Source of the DNA: Chitinophagales bacterium
GTDB taxonomy: Bacteria > Bacteroidota > Bacteroidia > Chitinophagales > LD1
Direction of reading: 5' to 3'
DNA length: 64,000 nucleotides
Assembly (NCBI GenBank): GCA_016786765.1
Contig: JAEUUZ010000048.1
Location: 82,538-146,537, forward strand
How positions within the stretch are numbered: the first letter of the stretch is position 1; each line of letters starts with the position of its first letter. A program made the position numbers and the translations under genes. Shown piece by piece: positions 1 through 8,314 of the stretch. The notes under the pieces are model-generated. The model did not search any database. It saw nothing but the letters and a program-made list of their open reading frames with translations, and was not told the origin of the DNA.

Positions 1-1662
1 AATGTTGCTATTCTGTTGAATCGACAAAGTAAAATCGCGAACATAGCTTACCAATTCATTGAACAAACGTTCTTCAATCCATTGAATTTTTTCTTCGGCA
101 CCTAATACTTTTTGTTCGTATTCTTTAAGTTCTTCAGTGATGTAGCGCTCTGCATTGGCAAGGGTTTGCTTACGAATCCACTCCGGTGGCACTTTCGATT
201 TATGGGTATTCGTAACCTCTAAATAGTACCCAAAAACATTGTTGAATCCCACTTTAAGCGAAGATATACCCGTTCTATCTGTTTCGTCTTGTTGAATTTT
301 AGCTATATAACTTTTTCCGGAAGAGCGAATCAATCGCAAATCATCCAATTCCTTATCAACGCCAACCTTAATGAAATTGCCCTTTCCAATCATAGCCCCC
401 GACTCTTCTTCAAGGGTTTGCTCAATGCGTTCAGCAACCGGATGCAGCAATACAATTTTATTGGCCAAGTTCGTCAACGTTTCATCCTTTCCTTGCAATA
501 GTAGTTGTTGAATTGGAGCAAGCGCATTCAATCCACGCTTCAACTGCACTAACTCGCGAGGATTAGCTTTATTCATGGCCACTTTAGAAATCAATCGTTC
601 TAAGTCGCCAATACTTCGAATGAGCGTTCTTAGTTCGCTCGATGTCTCTTTTGTTTTCGTAAAATATTCAACAGCATTTAATCGCTCTTGTATAGCAACA
701 ATGGAAATCAAAGGCATCACGGTCCAACGCCTAATTAATCGTCCACCCATGGGCGAAACCGTTTTATCAATCACATCTACTAATGCCTTTCCATCGGGGT
801 GCGAAGAATGTAACAATTCGAGATTACGAATGGTAAACTTATCGAGCCAAACATATTGCTGTTCGTGAATTCTAGATATCTTCGTAAAATGCGAAAGTTG
901 GTGATGTTCGGTATCTTTCAGATATTGAACAGCCGCTCCTGCTGCAATAGTTGCAAAGGTTTCCTGCTCAATACCAAAGCCTTTCAGCGAGGTCGTTTCA
1001 AATAATTTGGTAAGTGTTTCTTGCGCATAGTCTAAGCTATATACCCAGTCTTCCAATTTACTGGTAATGTGCTTTGAACCAAAAAACTCAATGAATTCGC
1101 GTTGTTTGCTGCGTTGGTAAATCACTTCAGAAGGCGAAAAACTCTGCATCAATTTATCGATGTAGTCTTTTTTACCTTCACCCACTAAAAACTCTCCTGT
1201 TGAAATATCGATGAATGCTACGCCACAGTTATCTTTTTCAATATAAATAGAGGCCAAAAAATTATTGGCTTTACTCTGTAAGATATGATCACCTACCACA
1301 ACACCCGGTGTTACCATTTCCGTAACTCCACGTTTCACGATGGTTTTGGTCATTTTCGGATCTTCCAACTGATCGCAGATAGCCACACGATAACCCGCTC
1401 GAACTAATTTTGGCAGATAGGTATCTAACGAATGATGAGGAAAACCTGCAAGGTCAACTTCAGAAGCTTTTCCATTAGATCGTTTAGTAAGTACAATACC
1501 AAGAATGGCTGCTGCTTTCTTGGCATCTTCGCCAAAGGTTTCATAGAAATCGCCTACTCGAAACAATAAAATCGCATCGGGATATTTCGATTTGATTTGA
1601 TTGTACTGTTTCATGAGCGGAGTTTCCGCATCGGTTCCAAGCGCTTTAACCTTTTCAGCCAT
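1..1662 (-). CDS. mutS: DNA mismatch repair protein MutS, N-terminal part (truncated by window edge)
   Basis: MutS binds mismatched DNA as a dimer and starts methyl-independent or MutL-dependent repair. The ATG lies at 1662-1660 on the minus strand and 554 codons stay open to base 1, so the C-terminal portion, including the Walker A ATPase, is outside the window. Seen: the domain I mismatch-reading motif Phe39-Tyr40-Glu41 inside a GDFYETFGEDA stretch, which is the signature of the MutS clamp that inserts Phe at the mismatch. The following connector and lever regions read continuously without a stop. The family is usually about 860-880 residues, so about 60 percent is present. The gene lies downstream of the CBS gene on the same strand but a terminator separates them, so it probably has its own promoter between 1663 and 1717. 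Confidence 0.95.
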   Translation of the reverse strand, partial: MAEKVKALGTDAETPLMKQYNQIKSKYPDAILLFRVGDFYETFGEDAKKAAAILGIVLTKRSNGKASEVDLAGFPHHSLDTYLPKLVRAGYRVAICDQLEDPKMTKTIVKRGVTEMVTPGVVVGDHILQSKANNFLASIYIEKDNCGVAFIDISTGEFLVGEGKKDYIDKLMQSFSPSEVIYQRSKQREFIEFFGSKHITSKLEDWVYSLDYAQETLTKLFETTSLKGFGIEQETFATIAAGAAVQYLKDTEHHQLSHFTKISRIHEQQYVWLDKFTIRNLELLHSSHPDGKALVDVIDKTVSPMGGRLIRRWTVMPLISIVAIQERLNAVEYFTKTKETSSELRTLIRSIGDLERLISKVAMNKANPRELVQLKRGLNALAPIQQLLLQGKDETLTNLANKIVLLHPVAERIEQTLEEESGAMIGKGNFIKVGVDKELDDLRLIRSSGKSYIAKIQQDETDRTGISSLKVGFNNVFGYYLEVTNTHKSKVPPEWIRKQTLANAERYITEELKEYEQKVLGAEEKIQWIEERLFNELVSYVRDFTLSIQQNSNI

Positions 1663-1717
1663 TCGTTGCTATAATCATTATTGGGCTGAAATTTATTAAA
1701 GATTTGGGAAGTTGACA

Positions 1718-1755
1718 TAAAAAAAGTCCCACAGTTATTCACTATGGGACTTTTC
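1718..1755 (-). terminator. Rho-independent terminator of the CBS-domain gene
   Basis: On the minus strand, AAGTCCCATAG pairs with CTGTGGGACTT across a short loop with one mismatch, and a run of seven T follows. It sits 15 bases past the stop of the CBS gene and ahead of mutS. Confidence 0.8.
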
Positions 1756-1770
1756 AATTATTTATAAATA

Positions 1771-2187
1771 TTATAGCTGAGCGTCTAAGCGAACAATATC
1801 TTTATTACTTAAAATACCTACAATCTTGCCGTCTTCAACTACAGGAAGGGCTTGAAACACACCACCGCTTAATAATTCACGTGCTTTTTCAATTGGATCT
1901 TTCGGAGCAACAGAAACTAAGTTTTTAGTCATAATATCAGCCACATTAAATACTCCATCTAAACCTTCAATCGACACTGATTTTCCGCCATCTAATTGAG
2001 CAATAATGAATTTCAATAAATCGGTATAGCTTACCATTCCGATGAGCACATCATTCTCGCAAATAGGCAAATGGTGAACTTTGAAAGAGGTAAAGAATTC
2101 AGCAACTTGTGAAAACTTTGTAGCAAGACCACCAACAGTAATTGTTTTGGTCATTAATTGCGAAACAATGATTTTATCTTCAAACAT
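1771..2187 (-). CDS. CBS-domain pair protein
   Basis: A 138-residue stand-alone CBS pair (Bateman module). Two CBS motifs are visible: residues about 8-60, with the VSQLMTKTI opening, and about 80-137, with VADIMTKNLVSV and ending GILSNKDIVRL. Such modules bind adenosine nucleotides or S-adenosylmethionine and act as energy sensors, but with no fused catalytic domain the partner cannot be named. No signal peptide, so cytoplasmic. It is monocistronic: a terminator follows it and 126 bases of non-coding DNA precede it. Confidence 0.85.
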   Translation of the reverse strand: MFEDKIIVSQLMTKTITVGGLATKFSQVAEFFTSFKVHHLPICENDVLIGMVSYTDLLKFIIAQLDGGKSVSIEGLDGVFNVADIMTKNLVSVAPKDPIEKARELLSGGVFQALPVVEDGKIVGILSNKDIVRLDAQL

Positions 2188-2313
2188 GATTTAAAATTTT
2201 ATGCAAAGCTAAGGCATTTACATGAATTTAACATGATATTTATCAGTAATTTACGTTAGAAAACTGTTTTTTATCAGTAAAGTTAATAGGATGTGAATGC
2301 ATCTGAATACCGG

Positions 2314-2574
2314 TTAAATGAGTTTCACCAAAGCATAGGTTAATAAAACAGCCCATAATACTAAAACAGTATAATGCATGCCAAACAATAACTTTCTAAA
2401 AATGCTGTTTTCCCCTTCTTCAATGTATAACTTTGGAATTGCGCTTATATAACTGATGAAATCCGAGAAATCGACCGCACTATTTTTTTGTCGGTTATAC
2501 ACAAACAATAATATGCATTTCAGCAGATGGAAAGCAGTTAGGAAGAGAATAAAAGGCTTTAATGTATGGAGCAT
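2314..2574 (-). CDS. Small two-helix membrane protein, unknown function
   Basis: An 86-residue protein with two hydrophobic segments, at residues about 5-25 and 66-85, joined by a polar loop with the acidic stretch EEGENS. No family recognised. It lies 9 bases downstream of the rhomboid gene on the same strand, so the two are probably co-transcribed. Codon use and position support a real gene, but the function is open. Confidence 0.6.
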   Translation of the reverse strand: MLHTLKPFILFLTAFHLLKCILLFVYNRQKNSAVDFSDFISYISAIPKLYIEEGENSIFRKLLFGMHYTVLVLWAVLLTYALVKLI

Positions 2575-2583
2575 CTTCTACTG

Positions 2584-3186
2584 TTAATTTTGATCGAAAA
2601 AATGGCGATCTTCTTCTATCGGCAATGGCTCATCTACTCGATTGACATTGCGAACCAAAAAAGCACATATAAAACCCATTACCGCTCCGGCTAAATGACC
2701 TTGCCACGAGATGCCCGTTTGCGGGACAAAGCCTGTAATCATTCCGCCATACAACATGGCCACTACAATTGCAATAGCGGTAGATTGACGATCTCTTCTA
2801 AAAATACCTGAACCAATTAGAAAACCCGCTATACCATAAATAATGGCGCTTATGCCAATATGTGCACCACCGGCTGGAGCCAATAACCAAACCAACAAAC
2901 CACTTCCCAAGTGAATAGAAACAATAACCGGAAAAGCAACTGTTTCATAGGTATTGAACAACACCATCATCAATACAAAGCACGGCACCGAATTCGATAT
3001 TAAATGCATAAAATCGCCATGAATAAAAGGAGAGAACACAATACCCCTAAGTCCAATATACTCGTGAGGTAAAATTCCATATTCGGCAAAGGATACACCG
3101 AAAAGCACTTCTACAAACTTAACAATCCATAAAATAATGATCAAAAGACTGGTGTATACAAATGATTTCGCAAAACTACTGTTCAT
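2584..3186 (-). CDS. Rhomboid-family intramembrane serine protease
   Basis: A 200-residue protein with about six transmembrane segments that cleaves substrates inside the membrane. The catalytic serine is in the fourth helix motif GISAIIYG and the catalytic histidine in GHLAGAVMG, the Ser-His dyad spacing known for rhomboids. The HxxSN-like element (HLISNS, residues about 61-66) after the first periplasmic loop is also typical. It is divergent from the acylase gene at 3258, so 3187-3257 must hold promoters for both. The 86-residue membrane protein follows it. Confidence 0.88.
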   Translation of the reverse strand: MNSSFAKSFVYTSLLIIILWIVKFVEVLFGVSFAEYGILPHEYIGLRGIVFSPFIHGDFMHLISNSVPCFVLMMVLFNTYETVAFPVIVSIHLGSGLLVWLLAPAGGAHIGISAIIYGIAGFLIGSGIFRRDRQSTAIAIVVAMLYGGMITGFVPQTGISWQGHLAGAVMGFICAFLVRNVNRVDEPLPIEEDRHFFDQN

Positions 3187-3257
3187 ATTTTAAAATTGTT
3201 CAACACTTTCTTTTTATGCTTGCAAAAGAATTCTATTTTCAAAACAAAGTTATAAAA

Positions 3258-5705
3258 GTGAAACATATATCCTTTTTTCTCTCGCTCATTGTTACCGCCA
3301 CTTTAGTTTACATTTTGAATCACCCGTTAGGTCCTGCACCTGCATTGGGAAAGTTCTTAAGTCCTTTTGAAGGTTTTTGGCAAAATGCCGAGAATGAGAA
3401 AAAGTTTAACGATGAAACGTTTTCGTTCCCGGAGCTGAAAGACAAAGTAAGTGTGGTTTTTGACGAACGGTTAGTACCCCATATCTTCGCACAAAACAAC
3501 GAAGACTTGTTTTACATGCAAGGCTATATTACTGCCAAATATCGGTTGTGGCAGATGGATATTCAAACCCAAAATGCAGCAGGAAGAGTGAGCGAAGTGG
3601 TGGGTGAAAAGGCCTTGGATAACGACCGACTACAACGTAGAATTGGCTTGCAATATGGAGCAGAAAAAGCTGAAGAATTTATCAATCAAGACCCGGAATC
3701 AAAAGCTATTCTTACCGCTTATTGTAATGGGGTAAATGCCTATATAAAATCGTTAAGCCCTAAAGATTACCCCATAGAGTATAAACTTTTAGGCTATGCG
3801 CCTGAAGAGTGGAAACCTATAAAAGTGGCTTTGTTATTGAAGAATATGGCGAATATGCTTTCGGTATATGAGTTTGATATAGAAAACACCAATTTTATAC
3901 AGAAGTATGGAGAAAAAGAATTTCAACATCTTTATACCGAAGTAGATGATTTCAAAGACTTCATTATTCCCGAAAAAACACCATTTGATTTTAAAGCAGA
4001 AGAAGGATTTGCGCGTACTACCGATAAGCCTATTCGCGACAAAAGCGAAGTGATTACAGCCAAAGACCAACCTGTGTATGAATCGTACAATAATGTTTTG
4101 AAAAAACCGGATGAAATTACCGGTTCGAACAATTGGGCAGTAAGTGGTGCAAAAACTAAATCGGGAAAGCCATTGCTATGTAACGACCCGCACTTAGAGT
4201 TAAACCTTCCTTCCATTTGGTATGAAATGCACTTAGTTTCACCTACTATCAATGTATACGGAGCTACATTACCCGGTGCTCCTTGTGTTATCAGCGGTTT
4301 CAACGATTCGATAGCTTGGGGAGTAACGAATGCTGGTAGAGATGTTCGCGATTGGTTTGCCATTAAGTTTAAAGACGACAAGCAAGAGGAATACATGGTA
4401 GATGGGAAATGGGAAAAAACCATTAAGCGCATTGAACATATCTATTTGAAAAACAGTAAAGAATTTTTGGATACAGTGCTGTACACACGCTACGGTCCTA
4501 TTGTGTTCGATAAAACATTCCGCAATGCAAAAGGCAAGCAGTTATTAGCGTTGAAATGGACAGCACATCAGCCTTCCAACGAGTTTAAGACGTTCTATTT
4601 GATGAATCAAGGAAAGAATTACGATGATTATCGAAACGCGTTAAAAAACTACACTTGCCCATCGCAGAACTTTGTATTTGCATCACGTTCCAATGATATT
4701 GCGATTGTTGAGCAAGGAAAGCATCCAAATGTAAGTAGTGAAATTACGGATGGAACAAACAGTAAAAACGACTGGACAGCCTATATTCCAAGCGAACACA
4801 ATCCAAGTGTAAAAAATCCGGAACGAGGATTTGTGTCTAGTGCAAACCAATTTCCTGTTGATGCTACTTACCCATATCCCATTTCGAAAGTAGGCGTATA
4901 TGAGAATTTCCGGTCTATTCGCATCAACCGAATGTTGAGTGATACCAATAAAATGGATGTAACTACTATGCAAAAAATGCACAGCGATAATTACAACATT
5001 TTTGCCGAAATGATTTTGCCCACTTTACTTGAATTAGAAAAAGGGAAAGAAACTGCAGAACAAACACAGCTCTTGGAATTCTTAACCGGTTGGAATTATA
5101 GAAACGATGCCGATAAGAAAGAGCCTGTTGTTTTCGAGGAATGGGCAAATGCTTTCAACGATATGCTTTGGGATGAAATGTTGGATCCCAATTTGCCGAT
5201 GAAACGCCCGAACAGCTACTTAACAGCTAATTTCTTAAAAACTGACAGCACAAGTATTTTCTACGATAATTTGCAAACCGGAGAAAGAGAAACACGAGAA
5301 ATGATTGTATCGATTGCATTCCAAAAGGCAGCAGCAAAATTGAAAGAAAAATACGGGTCCTTTGATAAAATTCCGGATTGGGGAACATATAAAGCCACTA
5401 CTGTTATGCACTTGGCGAAACTGGATCCATTGAGCAAATTAAATGTGTATTGCGGTGGTAACAGGGGCATTATCAATGCTACGAGTGATCGTCACGGACC
5501 AAGTTGGCGTATGATTGTAGATTTTGGTGCGATGAAAGGATATTGCGTGTATCCGGGTGGTGAATCCGGTAATCCGGGCAGTAAATTTTACGATAATTTG
5601 GTGGAAAAATGGTCGAAAGGTGAATACTTTGAAGCGAACTTTTCTGCTGACATCGAAACAGTGAAAAAGAAAGCTTTATTCACAAATCAATTCAACAACA
5701 AATAA
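3258..5705 (+). CDS. Penicillin acylase family (Ntn-hydrolase) protein
   Basis: A secreted or membrane-anchored amidase of the penicillin/acyl-homoserine-lactone acylase family. These are Ntn hydrolases cut into alpha and beta chains, with the new N-terminal Ser of the beta chain as nucleophile. Seen: the processing site GSNNWAVSG with the Ser codon at 4125-4127 (residue 290), then LLCNDPHLELNLPSIWYE as expected right after it. The N-terminus carries one hydrophobic helix. The reading frame is open from 3162, but an ATG there would overlap the rhomboid start. GTG at 3258, giving a Val/Met-Lys-His-Ile-Ser-Phe-Phe signal start, is the most natural choice, with ATG 3213 as alternative. It heads a run with the next two genes. 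The natural substrate is unknown. Confidence 0.9.
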   Translation: MKHISFFLSLIVTATLVYILNHPLGPAPALGKFLSPFEGFWQNAENEKKFNDETFSFPELKDKVSVVFDERLVPHIFAQNNEDLFYMQGYITAKYRLWQMDIQTQNAAGRVSEVVGEKALDNDRLQRRIGLQYGAEKAEEFINQDPESKAILTAYCNGVNAYIKSLSPKDYPIEYKLLGYAPEEWKPIKVALLLKNMANMLSVYEFDIENTNFIQKYGEKEFQHLYTEVDDFKDFIIPEKTPFDFKAEEGFARTTDKPIRDKSEVITAKDQPVYESYNNVLKKPDEITGSNNWAVSGAKTKSGKPLLCNDPHLELNLPSIWYEMHLVSPTINVYGATLPGAPCVISGFNDSIAWGVTNAGRDVRDWFAIKFKDDKQEEYMVDGKWEKTIKRIEHIYLKNSKEFLDTVLYTRYGPIVFDKTFRNAKGKQLLALKWTAHQPSNEFKTFYLMNQGKNYDDYRNALKNYTCPSQNFVFASRSNDIAIVEQGKHPNVSSEITDGTNSKNDWTAYIPSEHNPSVKNPERGFVSSANQFPVDATYPYPISKVGVYENFRSIRINRMLSDTNKMDVTTMQKMHSDNYNIFAEMILPTLLELEKGKETAEQTQLLEFLTGWNYRNDADKKEPVVFEEWANAFNDMLWDEMLDPNLPMKRPNSYLTANFLKTDSTSIFYDNLQTGERETREMIVSIAFQKAAAKLKEKYGSFDKIPDWGTYKATTVMHLAKLDPLSKLNVYCGGNRGIINATSDRHGPSWRMIVDFGAMKGYCVYPGGESGNPGSKFYDNLVEKWSKGEYFEANFSADIETVKKKALFTNQFNNK

Positions 5706-5726
5706 GATAAATCTTAAACTGTAACT

Positions 5727-6068
5727 ATGCAACTCATTCGAAATATAATCATTATTGCACTCCTCTCCTTTTTGCTCCAATTGGTTTTCCCTTGGTGGAT
5801 AATATGTTTAATTGGATTTATAGTGGGCTATTTTGGAGCAGATAAACCGTGGCAGGCATTCGTAGCAGGATTTTGTGCCGTATTCCTAGTTTGGTTTGGT
5901 TATGCGTTTTACATCGACCACAACAACAACCATTTACTCTCATCAAAAATCATTCAACTGTTCCATTTACCAAACGCTGTATCCATTATTATAGTTTCAG
6001 CATTGGTAGGAGGATTATCGTGTGGTTTGGCGACATTAACCGGCAGATTATTAAAAAACATCGCCTAA
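5727..6068 (+). CDS. Small membrane protein, unknown function
   Basis: A 113-residue hydrophobic protein with three or four transmembrane segments (about residues 5-35, 42-62 and 83-108) and a short polar loop IDHNNNH. It has no catalytic motif I recognise. It lies 21 bases after the acylase gene and 7 bases before the DUF4105 gene, so it is very likely part of the same transcript. Similar small membrane proteins are common hypothetical genes in Bacteroidota. Confidence 0.7.
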   Translation: MQLIRNIIIIALLSFLLQLVFPWWIICLIGFIVGYFGADKPWQAFVAGFCAVFLVWFGYAFYIDHNNNHLLSSKIIQLFHLPNAVSIIIVSALVGGLSCGLATLTGRLLKNIA

Positions 6069-6075
6069 GCCAATT

Positions 6076-7263
6076 ATGAAAAACGTATTGCTCGCTTGTC
6101 GAAATCTTATTCTTGTTGCCTTTTTGGCTGCCCCTACTTTTGTGTCGGCAGCTGAATTTCAGGTATCCGATTCTTGTAAAATCAGCTTATTGACTTGTTC
6201 ACCCGGTAACGAATTGTATAGCTGTTTTGGGCATAGCGGCATTCGTGTAAACGACCCGTTAGAACGGGTTGATATTGTATTTAACTATGGAACATTTGAT
6301 TTTGAACGACCGGGTTTTTATGTGAATTTTTGTCGTGGTATTCTTATTTATTCGTTGGGAGTAGATCAGTATTATGATTTTGAGAACCAGTACATCTATG
6401 AGCAGCGTGGGCTTTCAGAGCAAATTTTAAATTTAACAACTGAACAAAAACAAGCCATCGTTGAGTTTCTGCTAACTAATGCACAACGCGAAAATCGAGA
6501 CTACCGTTATGATTTTTTGTTAGATAACTGCGCCACCAGAATTCGTGATGTATTTGAAAAACACTTAGGTAGTAAGTTAGCTTTTCATACGGAGAAATGG
6601 GACACCACAAAAACTTTCCGTTATTTAATCGATGAGTATTCCTGGTTTAAACGCTGGGAAAGTTTTGGTATGAATTTACTGATTGGCTTACCGGTAGATA
6701 AACCTACAACGCCTCGCCAGCAGATGTTTCTGCCAAATTATTTACGCGATGGTTTTACAACTGCAACAGTAAATGGGAATGAACCATTTGTAACAGCAAC
6801 TCGTGAAATCTTACCTGCACCCAATTTTGATAAATCTGCAAATTGGACGTCACCGGAATGGCTATTTGCCATTATTTTAGGCTTACTTATGCTACTCACA
6901 TTTGCAGAAATACGATTCCATTTTCACGTAAAAGTTGTTGACTTTATTTTGTTCTTCACCACTGGCTTATTTGGTCTATTATTTCTGACCTTATGGCTCT
7001 TCACTCAACATTGGACAACAGCTTGGAATCTGAATTTGCTTTGGGCTTTGCCAACACATCTTTTGCTTGCCTTTGCCATTTTGTTTAATGGATTGTATCC
7101 AAAATTGAAGCAAATTCTTTTCATTGCATGGATTGTAGAAATTGTTTTTTTAACGCTCCATTTTGTTTTACCTCAACCCTTTCAAATTGGGATGATATTG
7201 ATTAACGCTATGCTGGTGACTCGATTATTTCGCCTGTATTGGAAGGCAAAATCATTGGAATAA
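6076..7263 (+). CDS. DUF4105 (Lnb N-terminal periplasmic domain) membrane protein
   Basis: A 395-residue protein with a signal peptide (residues 1-25), a periplasmic domain to about 255 and then five hydrophobic segments. The periplasmic part carries the DUF4105 signature: the strings SCFGHSGIRV and VFNYGTFDF, then YDFLLDNCATRIRD, with conserved His and Cys that resemble a papain-like active site. The name Lnb comes from the lacto-N-biosidase locus of bifidobacteria, but in Bacteroidota the role is unknown. It ends the acylase run. The next 190 bases hold the cysteine attenuator. Confidence 0.85.
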   Translation: MKNVLLACRNLILVAFLAAPTFVSAAEFQVSDSCKISLLTCSPGNELYSCFGHSGIRVNDPLERVDIVFNYGTFDFERPGFYVNFCRGILIYSLGVDQYYDFENQYIYEQRGLSEQILNLTTEQKQAIVEFLLTNAQRENRDYRYDFLLDNCATRIRDVFEKHLGSKLAFHTEKWDTTKTFRYLIDEYSWFKRWESFGMNLLIGLPVDKPTTPRQQMFLPNYLRDGFTTATVNGNEPFVTATREILPAPNFDKSANWTSPEWLFAIILGLLMLLTFAEIRFHFHVKVVDFILFFTTGLFGLLFLTLWLFTQHWTTAWNLNLLWALPTHLLLAFAILFNGLYPKLKQILFIAWIVEIVFLTLHFVLPQPFQIGMILINAMLVTRLFRLYWKAKSLE

Positions 7264-7317
7264 AAAATAATTCAATAAAAAATTTTGAAATATAAAAGTG
7301 TTACTTAACTTCGATAT

Positions 7318-7386
7318 ATGATTTCCACAAACCTTAATTCTTGTAATATTTGCTGCTGTACCTATTACCCCGAGGGCTGTTGGTGA
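7318..7386 (+). CDS. Cysteine-rich leader peptide of the cysE-cysK operon
   Basis: A 22-codon reading frame, ATG 7318-7320 to TGA 7384-7386. Five codons are Cys: residues 9, 12, 13, 14 and 21, with three in a row at 7351-7359, about 23 percent in an otherwise ordinary short peptide. It sits directly upstream of cysE and is followed by a Rho-independent terminator. The product itself is probably meaningless; its translation would measure charged tRNA-Cys. The last codons overlap an antiterminator strand (7372-7378). There is no strong ribosome binding site, which is usual in this phylum. A TAnnTTTG-like box (TAACTTCG, 7306-7313) is so close that the transcript might start almost at the ATG. 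Confidence 0.75.
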   Translation: MISTNLNSCNICCCTYYPEGCW

Positions 7387-7437
7387 ATCATTTGAGTTTA
7401 ATAATTGAATAAATGAGCCCTTCAGCAATGGAGGGCT
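7350..7437 (+). promoter_or_regulatory. Antiterminator/terminator switch (cysteine attenuator)
   Basis: GAGGGCT occurs twice, at 7372-7378 (inside the last leader codons) and 7431-7437. Both can pair with the same AGCCCTT at 7416-7422, so the two helices exclude each other. TTGCTG (7350-7355) can also pair with CAGCAA (7423-7428), extending the upstream alternative. A ribosome held at Cys12-14 leaves 7372-7378 free, so the antiterminator forms. A ribosome at the stop codon covers it, so the terminator forms. This geometry is that of classical amino-acid attenuation; the mechanism is inferred from pairing alone. Confidence 0.7.
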
Positions 7438-7442
7438 TTTTT
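7416..7442 (+). terminator. Rho-independent terminator in the cysE leader
   Basis: AGCCCTTC (7416-7423) pairs with GGAGGGCT (7430-7437), with a six-base loop and one G-T pair, followed by six T at 7437-7442. It ends 11 bases before the cysE ATG, so it can only make sense as a conditional terminator of the cys operon or a terminator of the upstream run. Confidence 0.85.
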
Positions 7443-7453
7443 AATGTATATAT

Positions 7454-8290
7454 ATGAGTAATATCGCATTATTTGAGAAAATTAAAGTGTTCAACAATGA
7501 GCACAAAGAGTATATTCCATCGAAGCAAGAAATTGAATTGTTTGCCGATGAACTGCTCGATTTTTTGTTTCCACTTCGCGCTCGATACAGTAATTCTGCT
7601 CCGTTTTCTGATTTGAAGTATGAATTACTGTTTAAGAAGCTAGAATTATTGCTTGCCCCTTTTGCAGAAAAGAACAACTTTAATGCTGCAGCGCTTTCAA
7701 CAGCATTTTTTCACAACCTTTCACCCGTATTTGATTTATTATTATTGGATGCTGAAGCCATTCAACGTTTCGATCCGGCTGCAAATTCAATTGAAGAGGT
7801 AATTACAGCCTATCCCGGATTTTATGCGGTTTCTTTATACCGTATATCGCATATTCTTTATACCTTGGGAATCCCAACGATTCCCCGCATTATTTCAGAG
7901 CATGCACACAGTAAAACCGGCATTGATATTCACCCGGGTGCAACCATTGGTAAGTCGTTTTTCATAGACCATGGCACAGGTGTGGTAATTGGGGAAACAA
8001 CCTTAATTGGCGATAATGTGAAGATCTACCAAGGGGTAACATTAGGAGCATTGCAAGTGTCGAAAGCGCAAGCGCAAAAGAAGCGTCACCCTACTATTGA
8101 AGACAATGTGATGATTTATTCAGGGGCTACAATTTTGGGCGGAGATACTTTAATTGGACACGATAGTGTAATTGGAGGAAATGTTTGGCTTACGGCCGGA
8201 GTGCCCTCATTTTCTTTAGTATTCGCTACACACGAAGTGAAGGTAAGAAACAGTAAAGAATTTGTTGAACCAATTGATTTTGTTATTTAA
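7454..8290 (+). CDS. cysE: Serine O-acetyltransferase
   Basis: Transfers acetyl from acetyl-CoA to L-serine, giving O-acetylserine, the first step of cysteine synthesis in the cytoplasm. The 278 residues show an N-terminal helical region and, from about 150, the left-handed beta-helix hexapeptide repeats with GIDIHPGATIG, IDHGTGVVIGET and a late GGNVWLT. The His in the DIHPGA and DHGTG motifs is typical of the active site. It is the first structural gene after the cysteine leader and 24 bases before cysK, its partner in the cysteine synthase pathway. The ATG at 7454 is chosen because the hexapeptide family needs the helical N-terminus. Confidence 0.95.
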   Translation: MSNIALFEKIKVFNNEHKEYIPSKQEIELFADELLDFLFPLRARYSNSAPFSDLKYELLFKKLELLLAPFAEKNNFNAAALSTAFFHNLSPVFDLLLLDAEAIQRFDPAANSIEEVITAYPGFYAVSLYRISHILYTLGIPTIPRIISEHAHSKTGIDIHPGATIGKSFFIDHGTGVVIGETTLIGDNVKIYQGVTLGALQVSKAQAQKKRHPTIEDNVMIYSGATILGGDTLIGHDSVIGGNVWLTAGVPSFSLVFATHEVKVRNSKEFVEPIDFVI

Positions 8291-8314
8291 ATAAACCTAT
8301 AAAATAGAAAACAC

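Noticed and set aside
3834..4432. Minus-strand frames inside the penicillin acylase gene
   Set aside because: The antisense strand of a gene with clear family motifs; no independent support.
7264..7453. T-box or riboswitch before cysE
   Set aside because: No T-box sequence or specifier stem is visible and the length is too short; the leader-peptide attenuator explains all elements.
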